Shown: piece after piece, positions 34,001-47,100 of the stretch
Position numbering within the stretch: position 1 is the first letter of the stretch
How the letters are laid out: each line of letters opens with the position of its first letter
Source of the DNA: Reticulitermes speratus
Taxonomy: Eukaryota > Arthropoda > Insecta > Blattodea > Rhinotermitidae
Reading direction: 5' to 3'
Assembly (NCBI GenBank): GCA_021186555.1
Contig: JAJKFL010000039.1
Coordinates: forward strand, 39,267,610 to 39,331,609
Length of the DNA stretch: 64,000 nt
The notes under the pieces: model-generated
What the model was told of the DNA's origin: nothing
Databases searched by the model: none
What the model saw: the letters and a program-made list of their open reading frames with translations, nothing else
Translations under genes and position numbers: made by a program

Positions 34001-37000
34001 TGGCTGATGACTAGTACAATAGAACTTTGAAATATAAAATTAAATAAACTTAGGATGTTTTAGATGAAATTAGAAAAGCCAAGAACGTTAGGCCTTGTGA
34101 CTTAAATTAGGTGAGTGAATCTTGGAACATGTAATTATATTTTTGTGTATGTAACTGCAGTTGCAAACAGTGTTATGTTACATGATTTTTATCACGACAT
34201 TTTTAAAATCAAAAGTTATATATAGCCTCAGTGTCAGCCCCACCCGCCCCCCCCCCCCCCCCCCAATTAAAAATTCTGGGTGTGCGCACCTGGTAACATT
34301 ACAGGAACCCTTATACTTTGCCCACAGAGTAGTGTTTTCGTTTTAGTGTAACTGAGAATGAACGGCTATTATTTCGCTAAACAACTCAAATCTGTTGGCC
34401 TTCCTGTTTGATACTCATTGCTTTCTGTGAGGTAAGATCCGAATTTTAAATGTGATATGATGTGGTTTGTTTTGCACTGAATATCGTATTTGTGGGCCTA
34501 ACCCATCCGTCGCAGTTCGAAGCTGATGACTGCTAGGTAGCTGCCTGTTGCAGTCTGTTGAATATTGATGAGTGCCTCGCGTTCGGCTGAATTATTTACC
34601 ATAATTGTTATGACACGTGAACGCCATTATTTAATGACGTCTGACGACTCCATCCCAAGCTACGCAGTTCTAGCACCGGTATTTTAAGAAACGTAACCCC
34701 GAAGCACGGCCCGTTATCGTGTCAGAAACCTTAGGGCAGAGTTGGACTAATAGACAAGGATAATGTGTTACCCTCTTGAAGCGTGAAGACATGGTAGCAG
34801 CTCCCCTTTGTTCGTGACTTTCTGCACAGAACTTTTAATTCAATAATTAGGCGCAACTGTAAGGATACTGATTTGTGGGATTTGAGGTTCTCGCAGTGGT
34901 GAATATTCAGACTGGTCGTTTCCAAATGTGGCTGCATGTTTGCTAGATAGTACCAAAGTTTCGGAGGAATATGCTGCCTCCATCTTCAGGATTGAAGATG
35001 GGTATTGCAGCATGCCCGTAGAGGAGTGTTACTATATGAACTTCGAGGTTCTCGGAGCATTTAATATTCAGAGTATGGTCTTTGGGGATGTTACAAGTTG
35101 TAGTTAGGGTTATTGTGGTGGTGGGACGTGATGCCATGCGTTGTGGTCTGAAGGAAAAGCCACATAGCGTCACGTAATGTTGATGCTGCTGTGTTCCGAC
35201 GTCAGATAAACCACTGACATGAACAGCAACATTGCTGCTACCCACCACTGTTACTATACACCCACATAAAGCACCATCAGAAGGATGCTAGTCTGTAATG
35301 CGTTTGACATTTCATTCACGTACAATTTTCATACCTAGTTGCACTTTCACACAACAGTTGTGGTGATTTTATTCTTTGCCTGTGGCTGGCAGCACTTGTA
35401 AACTTTGCTTGACATTTGTCATGGTCTCAGAGTGATACTTCAGGCATCCCTTTTAAGTGATGACTTAATTTTTATCTGAACTGTGTTATCATGCATTACA
35501 GACACAACAGAGAACAAAGACATTTTAATTTAGAATAAACTTTATGTAATCAATGTATAGACAGTATAGTGACTGCCAGTTATAAAGTCACAATTTCTTG
35601 TGTTTCTGTTCTCTAGAGCATCCAGGCTGCCTGTGGGGCCAATCACCTCCATGTAGTACTGAGTTTAAGAATAAGTGGAGCTATACTTCCACTTCTCCTG
35701 TATATCTTTGTTGCATGCACAGGGACTGTTTTATCTTTACAGAAAAGTTACACAGAGTGAAGTTGTTAAGACCTTTTAGGCTGTTATGACGTGTGCTTGA
35801 TAATGTATGACATATCGGTACATCTCACATACCCCCATGAGAGGCTTTATGCACCGTTGGCATATTTGCGCCCCCCAATTTACAACCATTGGTCTGTGGC
35901 ATCAGTTTATTCTTACCTGCTGATTTACTCCAAGTTGTGCCTAACGGTAATTTGTTGTTTAATGCTTTCAGCTGATGAAGATTTCCAAGAAGTTGCTTGG
36001 TGACCGACTCTTCAAGTTGATGATGAAGTCGACATTTTATGGTCACTTCGTGGCAGGGGAGGATCAGTTCAAGATCAGGCCAACACTGGAGCGGCTACGT
36101 TCGTTTGGGGTGAAACCGATTCTCGACTACTCGGTGGAAGAGGACATCTCACAAGAGGAGGCCGAGCGCCGTGAAGTTCAGTACGTATCGTGTTTTGTAA
36201 TGTGTTTGTTATTGGCACTGACATGTGGCAAACTTACGCTGCGTTCACTGTACGGTTGTGATTCATTTAAGGGCACTATAAATGTAGTGTAGGGCAGTAG
36301 TTGTAGATTAGACCCCATTGTCATTGCAAGGTTGAAGTCTATTTTGTGTCATGGCATGTGCGTAGCAACTCCAGTATCAAATATGAAGTGGTAACCATTA
36401 CTGTTGCAGTGATGCCTGAAGCAGGCGTTCATTATCAATTGCCAAACCTTGCAAAGTGGATAGTTCTCAATGCTGGGCTATGATTACCATGTTTTTTTGT
36501 ATTCTTTACCATGAGTACTCCAAGTCTTCTTTTTTTTTTACCTTTACCTTTACCTTTACCTTTACCTATACCCCACATCAGTTTCTTAATCAAAATTGTT
36601 ATTTTATCCTCCAGTGCAAGAAAACATTTAATCTGTGCAGAAATGTGAACTGAAAGGAGGTAAACTTAGTATTATTCATTCCGTACATTTACTTTTCTGT
36701 ATTTATAGACTGACAAATGTACACCTTATTCAATGTAATTGTGTAACACAGCCCATATTGATAGATTTCTTTTGCCTGTCTGGCATTTATAAACTTAATA
36801 TTATTCATTCCGTACATTTACTTTTCTTTATATATAGACTGACAAATGTACACCTTATTCACTGTAATTGTGTAACACAGCTGTGTTGCACAATTACAGT
36901 GAATAAGGTGTACATTTGTCAGTCTATAAATATATGAAAGGAGGTACTTGCCAGTGTATGTAAATGGAAGATGCTGGTGAGCAGCCATGAGCGTGGAGTT

Positions 37001-38107
37001 GAATTTTGAGCAGTAGATGGTAGAAAAAATAACACTGAATGGCTATGTCAGCATCAGGAGCCAGAACGTCATTACGGGATGTACTGACGTATTGTCCGTA
37101 GGGGTGGAAAGGATTAAGTTTAACAAAAGTGTTTATGGATCCTTAATTTAGAGCAGCAATTCAGTGGGAACTGCTGCAATATCTGCAAGTAACAAATGTA
37201 GTGTACAGAGGACACAGGTCTTCCAGTTCGAGCACAGTTTTCTTGCTGTTATTACACAAGCAAATAGCTAGACAGCTGGGAACCATTCCTGATAGTGTAG
37301 TGTCTGCTGGTTAGACAGTTGAGTAGCCCTGCTTTCTACCTGTGTTCTTTTTAATGAAAGGCCAGGGAGGGAAAGTCAGCATTCAGGTACAAAGACGCAT
37401 TTGATGCCTTTTGTCTGAAATACACTCTGCTGGCTTGGCTGTATTCATTATAATGTTGAATGTGGTCTACACACAACTTGTGAGTTGGCATCTCACTTGA
37501 CAGCAACTTAAAAGAGGCACTTGGTATGTCATCATTTTGCTGGGTGGTTCTGAGCAGTAATGCAGCTGATGCAGGATTTATGTAGCTGAGTGGGCCAGCA
37601 GTTATTTGTGCCCTCCTCACTGACTGAAGAAAGACAATCAGTTAACACTTTCACTGCCAAAATCGACCATGGTCGATTTAAGTATTTACGTTTTAACTTG
37701 CCAGCATTGACTTTAGTCGATCTAAAATTTACTCTGCTATTGTGCCTTAAATGGGCCATGCACACAAGTTCTTTCAGGAAACATATTTTACATCTTTATT
37801 AATCCCCAATATATAATTATAATATTATAATATATAATTTTATATATAATTATATTTTATCATTTATAAGACGACGCACTAGTTGTTTAACATTCAATAA
37901 ATCCCTGGCAATTTAACACCCACGGGGATTTAAATACCCGGCAGCGAAAGTGTTAATATTTTAACTCTTTCTGAACGGAATGTTATTTTAAGTCCAAGGT
38001 TATTATCTCTTAAATTTGCAATAAGTTTGCAATCTGCCGCAGGTGAAAGGTACTGTAGGAAGTAGACCATGTGTTAGTGACGATCTAGTACAGATTTAAA
38101 AAAAAAA

Positions 38108-38192
<85 letters not shown>

Positions 38193-41100
38193 AGTAATTT
38201 GAAATGAAATGTGGTTGTCAGTTGTGCTTTGAACATATATCTGTATATCACATGTGCAAAGGTGTAAATATAAACCACAGCCAAATTTGCAGGTTTCCAG
38301 CATATGTCATGCAGCACTAAGTAACCAGTGAAGCTGACAAAACATTATTAAATAATTTACATATCAACTAATATAATTTTACAAACAACTTTGAGACATT
38401 TTTAGCATTAGAATTAAATCAGAATTTGGATTTATGTATATTGCTGTATCAGATCACTTATAGGACTGAGACAAGGCACTGCTACAATACAAATACAGTA
38501 ACTAGGATTGATGCTTATTCCTTTAGTAGATCACTTTCAGGACTGGGACAAGGCATGGCTACAATACAGATACAATAATTAGAATTGATATGTATTCCTG
38601 TAGTAGATCACTTATAGAATTGGGACAAGGAACAGCTACAATATAAAGGCAGTAATTAATGCCGGTATGAGTTGTTACACCTGTTTACAGATATTGCACA
38701 GAATGAAATAATTGTGCTTGAGAAATATTTTCATTGCAAATATTTGCAGTGCTTTTTGAATTTTCAGCTAAATTAAATTCTTCTACAGAGTAGAAAGAGT
38801 TAAAAAGTTTAAGTTAGATGGAACATCATTGATTAACTTGATTTCTGTATGGTGAAAACAATTATTTAATCGTCATGTACATATTTTTTTTTTACAGTTA
38901 GAAGGTCAATTCTCATAGTGTACTTTTTCTGCTTATCTAATTTGTATTGCTCTAAATAACAGTCATGTGTTTAAAGCAGGCACATCCAATTATGTGTAAT
39001 TGGTTTACTTAACACCTTGACCTGATGCACAGAGTGACAGAAAAGGGAATTAACGGCACTTGCTCATGACAGCTGTGGTCTATTGCAAGGCTCCCAAACA
39101 TTGTACAGGATGTCTAGTTGAATGTTCCAAAAACGTCTGATGTGATGCCTTTGACCATTATTAGGAACCTCACTGAGTTTTAAAGTGAATCACCAATTTC
39201 AGATGAGTGTTCTTGCTGCCTGGCATGGCGATCATATTTAACCCTCTGAGTACTGAGATATTTTCCAAATGCACAACAAAGAAATGCCGTGGGACGTGTG
39301 CATTCATAAATCTATTGGGAAATGTCCAGTAACATGTGTGTACATCCACAGCATGGAAAGAGTTAAATAACCACTTGAAACAAGACAAGTCAGAGCCATT
39401 TTTTGTTGCTGTGACAAAGAATTTAGCTCAGCATTAGGTCATGAGGTTAAGCAAGGGTTGCCACAACAGGCAGGCAGTCAGTTTGCTCACACTGTTCTCT
39501 TGTGATTACAGGGGAAGTGTATCAGAGGCAGGAGATGAGAAGTCTCAAGGTGAGCAACTCTTCTCTCTGTATTGTATTTATATATTGTTATGTGTCTTCC
39601 CTGGCAGTGGTATAGGCCGTCATGAACAGGCGAGTGCAACAAATGTCCCACGGGTGACATCACTAATGGGCTTTTGGCCCGGGGGCTCTGTCTCATCGAC
39701 CCTGCAGTCACCCAATAATAAGTTTTTGGAAATGTATAATAGCATTCGAGGATCTTCTGTGACATGTGAGTATGTTTGTTGTCATAATGTGATGGTGGTC
39801 AGTTGTTTTATCTGTTTGCAAATGGGAAGGAAGCCACTCAGGTAAGGCATTTTGGACACTCAACAGATACAGCCAGAACATCCATTTTTGCTGCCGGATG
39901 ATGAAAAGAGTAATGAGATGTTCTAGGAGGCATGTCTCCATGTGCCTAAGTGAAAGAGTATATACTTTATCATGATTTATACTGACTGTAGTACCATGAT
40001 ATGGTATTTAATTTTCATTGTGAAGTATGCTGGAGTGATTGCCCAGAGAGGTGTGAATTTGATTTAGAATTTTGAGATTGTAGGCATATGTTGTTGCAGA
40101 TGGGCTCATTGTAGCCAAAAGGTTTTGTGCATTAACTCATTATCATGCTTGGATGGGTGTGGCAAGACTAGAGAGAAATGTACCGGTAACTTATTTTGTG
40201 ACATACTGAGTAAACGGTTTTGGTTGTCAGACGGTGGTCTTAAAGGTCTTCGTTTGGGTGTCTGCACTGTGTAGTTGTTAAATGTTCTGACATTTTGGGG
40301 CAACATTGGAACATTTAACAACTATACAGTGCAGAAACCCAAAAGAGTACGATCATTTCAGGCATCAGGGAAATTTATTTTCTTGCAGGATGAATGTTGT
40401 TTCACATTGGTGGCATTGTTGCACTTTATTTTCCCTTCAGACATAATTCCACAGTGTCACATGCACACATGCCATTTCACACTGGCAGTGTAATTCCACT
40501 TTATTTTCCCTTCAGGCCAAATTTTGAAGTGTGACATGGACGTAACGTTTCGCAGTGTTAGCATTATTCCACTTTCTTTTACCTTCAGGCACTATTCCGC
40601 AGTATCACATGGACAAGCAGTTTGCAGATCGGCGGTACAAAGTTCAGAGTGCACGTACTTACTTCTACTTGAGTGAGGCACAGTGTGAACGCAACCTGGA
40701 GATCTTCCATGAGTGTCTGGAAGCAGTGTCAGGTAAGAGCAAGGCACACCATGCCTTTATGAATTTACAGAGTGATTGTGTCAGCATCCAATGCTCTGGT
40801 CTACCCACAGCCTCACATAATGTATCTGGTCATATTGCCTTTCATTTTAGAAATGCAAGCATTTGCAAGAGTGTGTGGACCAGAGCGGTAGATGTTTTGT
40901 TTTGAGTCTCTGGACAAAAGGGTAAGCGAATGTTAGGCCTAGGGTGCCTTTTGTCACATGCTGTCATGTTGCCAACCATATCAGTTAACTTGCCTGTCAT
41001 TTTTGTTATCCAGTCATGTGACTGCTGGCAGGGGTGTACACAGTGCTTATTGTACATTGTTCCTGGGCCAGTATCACAATTACTGCGATAAAATTATTGC

Positions 41101-44100
41101 ATCTACAGTTCAATCTCGCATGTACCTTAACCCTTCTCATGCTGCAAAAGTGTACAGAGATTTGTAGGTGTGGTTAATTTTTTTGGCCATATCAGAAAAG
41201 TACAGAAGGAAACTATCTCCTGCCGTATAGAATTATTCACAAGAACTAAAGTAAGAGCAGTATAAAAAATGGCAGATTGTGGAGCATATCACACATGACA
41301 TGAGAGACAGGAAGGTGCTCTTGGAATGCCAGAAAGAACAAGTATGGAATGTATTGTATATGACATGAGAAGGGCTAAGGAGATGGCTGTATTAACAGGT
41401 CATGTATATTTTGCATTTCAATCAGTTGTTACATATATAGCTCAGCTTCACTTTTTACATTATAGCTGGTATTGAAGCTGAAGTTATTCATTATGCACTT
41501 TTCTCCATTCCCCAGTCACTTTATCTATTTCGCATAGAACTTTGTTTCCGTGTGCCTCTATTTTCTAGTTTTTCCACGGGGCAGCTTATCATGTTTCTGA
41601 GACATGCTAAACAGCAAGTAAATTGGTGTCACTTCAAGGACACTGCTGCAACTTGTTGCAGTATTGTAAAACACCCGTTCATTTTGCCTATAGTTTAGTA
41701 TGGGTTTGAAAGTTGGTCTCTCGCAGTAAGTGAATAGTGTAGATTCAGTCTGTTTGCAAGCAGAAGTGTGAGGAGGACATTTGGATTTAAGAGTGGAAAT
41801 GACAGGTGACTGGAGAAAATCACATACTGAGAATCGTCACAATTTGTACTTTTCACCAAACGGTGGGTTGATCAAATCAGGGAGGAGAGGATGGGTGAGG
41901 CATGTAGCATTCATGTACAAAGTTTCGGTTGGAGAACCTAATAGGACGAGGCATTGTGGAAGACCTGGGTGTAAATGGGAGGATAATATCAAAATGGATA
42001 TTAAAGAAATATGTTGGAAAGGTAGAGACTGAATACTTCCGGCTCATGATAGCGATCGTTGGTGGGCTCTTATGGCCCAGTGATGAATCCTTGGATTCTG
42101 TAAAGGATGGGGAATTGTGTGACTGGTTGAGAGACTGTGCTGTATGGAGTTGGTTTGTTTGTTGGTTAAAGTGGTTCATTAGTTGGTTGATTGGTTAGGT
42201 AACGATTTAATTTGGTTTGGTTTAGTTTAATTTAGTTTGGCTTAGTTTAATTGTGACACCACAGTGTTTTATTGCGAATCGGTCTCCAAAACTGCCGGTT
42301 AAATAAAGTGTAGAACGTAAAGCAGTCTGATATGTGGTAGTGGATCGCTGAAGGATGTGGCTGCATGCGTGATCAGCGAGCACCATACCAGAATGCATAT
42401 GTTGATACAGCCAAATTATGAAATAGACAAACATTTTCTTCTGCATTATTAATCTTGCTTTGTGTTGGCACCCCTGCCAAATCACGATTGGCAGCCTGAC
42501 AGTAACCATTAGATTAGTGAAGAGGAAGCCAGTGCTCTGCCGTGGAGGCTGTTTTTTTCCTAATGAGATACGGTAATTAGCACTTTAAATTTGTAACATG
42601 TTGCAAATTGTTCACTCTGTATTCTGACAAGTTTGGTCTTACAGAGCCACTCTACATGGCAGACAGCCTCTAGAGTGGACCCAGCAGTGAAAGCTGTAGT
42701 TGAACAAAGTGGATTGGACTAAGTTTAAAGTATTTTGACACTGGTGTGACACATTGATTAAGACTATTATCTTGAACAGCATCCATTAACACAGTTTTTT
42801 TAACACCACTGTGTTTCAGAAATGTGTTTTATTTCTGTTGCATAGTGAACTGAATGTATTCTGTTGGATTCTGAGACAGCTTGTTTTGGAAGTAGCTACA
42901 GACACAGCTGAGTGGGTTTATGTTTACTGTGTGACAGAAATAGTGTTATTTTGCAAAACTATAGTGGTCGTTAAACAACAGGGTGATGGAGAATTCCAAA
43001 AGAATAGTTTTAATTAAAAAGCGCTTGAGGTTAAGTTTTTAATAGGTAGTAGAAAAATGAGAAAAGTTAAATAAGGCAAGTGCTGGCATCCAATTAGAAA
43101 GTTTTGATTAAGTTGCTGCTTTGTTAACTTGCCGCTTCTTCCTGCACAGAATGTGCTTTTGTGCTGAGAACTGACTCACACAACAGCTGGTAAGTGCAAC
43201 CAGTGTTATGTGAGTGCAGACTTTGAGAAAATGTCGGCTTGGTAGAACCTGTGGTCAGCCTAGGCTTGCTGCCAGTGATATCTTTTTTGTGATATGCAGT
43301 TGTGACTGCTGGAAGCAGCTGGTCTGTGCCAGTTTGTAAATTTGTATCTGCTGCTTCAACATTATCTGTTAGATTGAGTGAGCTTGTTTTGTAATTTGGC
43401 TGATGTGTATATTCACCAGTATATGTTTTGTGACGGAGTCCCATGATTTGGGCTGAAGTATCACTAATGTTAGCCAAGAGTCTGTTTTTTGAATATTTTC
43501 AGTCTAAATTTGAAAATTAATTAGTGTTGCCAGCAGTCATTCGACATTCAACTCATGCTAAGTTATCTTAGGATAAGATTTGCCATTTTGTTTACCAAGC
43601 CGGCCATTTTATGGTCTCGATTGTTGATTTTTTTTGGCTAGGAGGGTTTTTTTATTGTTTTGTGTGTGATGCAGAAACTCTTTTCCAGAAGAGATCCCTG
43701 CAAGCAACTGAATGAGTTCAGGAAGAGGAGTAGTCATGTTCGGACTCGACACATTTACTCTGCCGCTAAAATAAAGAGAAAAAAGATAGATACAAAAAAA
43801 TAGAAAAGAGCTGAATGTAGCCTCTGTTGGTTGCAAGGTCATTTAACAAATGCTTTGCCACCTTGCCAGAGTATGTTGGTATGTTGGAACAATGTGTGAA
43901 AGAGACTGCAGCATTTCTTAGAGCTGGCTCCCACCACACCCTACTGGCTTGCCACTGTAAGTTTGAGTGTGGCCTGAAGTAGGGGGTGGTTCTGGGGCAC
44001 AACTTTATTAAAGTGATACAGAGTGTACTTCCTGGTTGCGGGGCTGTCACGTAGCTGGGATTGCCAGGCCCTCACAAGGGTGGCCACATCAATGAGCAAT

Positions 44101-47100
44101 GTACATGTTGATAAAACACCACAAGACACACACACACACATTTCAGTCTCAGGAGGAGAAGGTATGTGACTTGATTTGGCCGTCCATTTAGTAGTGAGTT
44201 AGGAAACTTTTCCTGTAAAAGTCAGCATTAGGACCTGCGAATTGTTCAAGTCTGTTAATTGTTTCCATTTTCATTAAAGTTTAGAATACTGAGGTCACAA
44301 GTTAAGTCATTCTTGTAATGGTCTATAGGATTTATGCACAATCTCTTAACCTTTCCATATGCACTGACACATGTATGTGATGTGAGTAGTATTATTTGAG
44401 TAGTTGTGTTGCCAGTACTGCATGATGTTTCATCCTTTAGTCATAAGTTAGTTCTGGTCAGGGGCGCACCCAACCCCCGAAAACCGAAATTTAAAAAGCA
44501 CAGATTTTGTAGATATTATGATTTCAAAAGTTGTACATGATTTCCCCTTCAGCCAAAATCAGCCGCTGAAATCGGCTGATGACTAGTACATTGGAATTTT
44601 GAAAAATAAATTAATAAAATTAAAAAAAAAACAGTAAGATAGGACACTGTGATTGAGTCATGGAACATGTAGTTGTATTTGTATGTATATAAATGCAGTT
44701 TGCAAACAGTGATGTGTTGTGCTTACAACATGATTTTTACAACATAATTTTGAAATCAGACATAAGTTATATATAGCTTCAGGGTCAGCCACCCCCCCCC
44801 CCCCAGGAAACATTCTGGGTGCTCACGTGGTTCTGGTGTGCCGTGATTAGAGACTTAACGGCATTTGTGTGGGCTGAGGTGTCTCCCAGTCACTGTGAGA
44901 GCGTTTCCCGTGGAAGTGCATTCTGGAGAAGTAAGAGAGAATTAACCCTTGCCTGTGACACTTGCTAGCCTTGACAGAAAGGAAAATGTCTGTCCACCCA
45001 ACACTTGCTGATGGTTGTTTTTTTTTTTTGGGGGGGGGGGGGGGGGGGAAGGGGGGAGTTTTGTCCATAGCAGCTGATCCCCAAGTAACTGGTATTGCAG
45101 ATACCTACAGCAGTGTCCTGAATGAATGCAACTTGGTTTTAATAGGTGTTATGCATACTGATATACAATCTCAATATATGTATGGAAACTGTGCTCACTT
45201 AATTTTTTATTGCTGTGCAAGACAACATTCCACATATATTAGATGTGAAGTAGCACATTGAAGGTTGCTCATTTTTTGATGGACAGTCCTCATGAAAGAA
45301 ATGTTAGTGCACTGTTTTGTGAATGGTCTCCATGGGACAACCCCTTTCAATCCAGATTCGTAATATCTTTGGCACTGTCTGCATTCATGCAGCACAGTGC
45401 TTGGCCATGAGCCCAGTAGTTAGTGTCAGTAGTTTACTCAGTGGTCTGAGCCGAAATGTTTTCGTGTATTCAGAATAAGTCACATTTTATGCAGTTGTTT
45501 GAAATTCAGCGTGCACATGGACATTCTGCTGCTGTGCACTCTGGCTCCAGCAGACCAGAATGATGCCAGTTGTACCAACTGTCAGCACAGTTCAGCATTT
45601 GCTCACTCATTCAAATTAGTGTTGACAGATGTCAGTGTGACTGTGTTGCCAGTCTTGTGGTTAGTCTCGTGGACAGGGGTGAAGCCCTGTTACTGCAGTT
45701 CTCATTGGACCATAACTAAAAACTCTTCAAAGCAAAAAAATAAAAATTTTGTGTTGGAACCACAGTGTTGAAATGTCACACACAAGAGCATGGGTCAACT
45801 TTATTATATATATATATTATATTATATTATATATATATTATCTATTAACAATTAATATAAAAATGGTGCCAGGGCACTTGTTGCTGCTAACTAGAGGTAT
45901 GTAATTGTTTTCATTCTTGCTTGCACCTGTCTGCATTGTACTCTCGCATCTTATAGTTAACAGAGGTTCACTGAAACTGTCACTTTCATGTATGGAACCT
46001 TACTGCAGGCTTCATGTTGTGGTATTGTATGAAATTTTAGTCTTATCTTGGACAGCCAGATATGTTTAAGTCTGAGTCATTTTAATCCACTGGCTTGTAC
46101 ATCTGGGCTTTGTTGAATGCATTTAAGTTCTTTCTGATCCTACAAACACATGGTATTATATAGGGCAGTGAAGGAAGAATGAATGAGCTCTTCATAGTTT
46201 GTAAGTACACTTGTTGCTTATACAGGTGACTCATATGGTCATGGTGGAGTTATGAAGAGTTGCTAGTGTGTAATCACACATGCTAGAAACTTGAATGAAG
46301 AAACAGTTGAAGAAGAAACTGTCACAGTTGCATTGGATGAAGGAAGTTGTGTCAGCAGTCAGTAGTCATCTTTCCCACGCAAAGGAAACTGGAGCGTGTG
46401 TCATGACTTACAGACTTGAATCCGTAACTAATGTGTTACGGATATCACACCGTAGTTACGTTGTCCTCAGTTCATTGTTCTCACCACACTTCTTCTTTCA
46501 TTTGGTTGATATCTTAAGGTCCATTTTGAATCCCGACAACTTTTTCTTTTCAGTTTCTTCTGTACTGTTCTGTAAATTATATTATTTGTGGAATTCATAG
46601 TTCTTTTATAATTTCTTCATTTCTTTTATGGTCAAAGATGTGTGCTGCAGTCTTCCTCATTGTGATTGAATACAGTTCTGAGACTGTGACAGTTTCACCT
46701 TTCATTGTTCTTTCATTCATATTTCAAGCATGTGTGATTAGAAGTATCAATATGTCAGCATCACCATGACTTTATGAAACCCCTGCATGTTGTATGATTT
46801 GAGGGTGTCAGAGTGTTGTTGATGAAGGTATCAGTCTTTTGGGGTATAATGCTGTGCTGCTTCTTAATTTATGGAGGCAGCAAACTCCTCTAAAATGCTG
46901 GTAATTGATTACCAATCAGCAACGGCATCATACCCCAGGTAACTGTAATCTTCACACTTTACTCTCCTTATCCAGTTGTAAGCCAGTAGTTTGAGTAAAC
47001 AAGGATTGGGTCAGTGAACGCGGGTAAGTAGATCAGTTGCTATGGACATAACATGTGTCTTGCAAGTGTGGGTGTTAGTGGAGGGAGTAATGGTGAGGTG

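Noticed and set aside
36539..36566. Interstitial telomere repeat
   Set aside because: The unit is TTTACC, not the insect TTAGG/CCTAA repeat.
38085..38317. Minus-strand frames rich in Leu-Ser repeats
   Set aside because: They are translation of the (GA)n microsatellite.
43941..44141. Minus-strand frame with [19 protein letters not shown]
   Set aside because: It looks protein-like, but I can assign no family, and neighbouring frames break quickly. It is too weak to call a gene or element.
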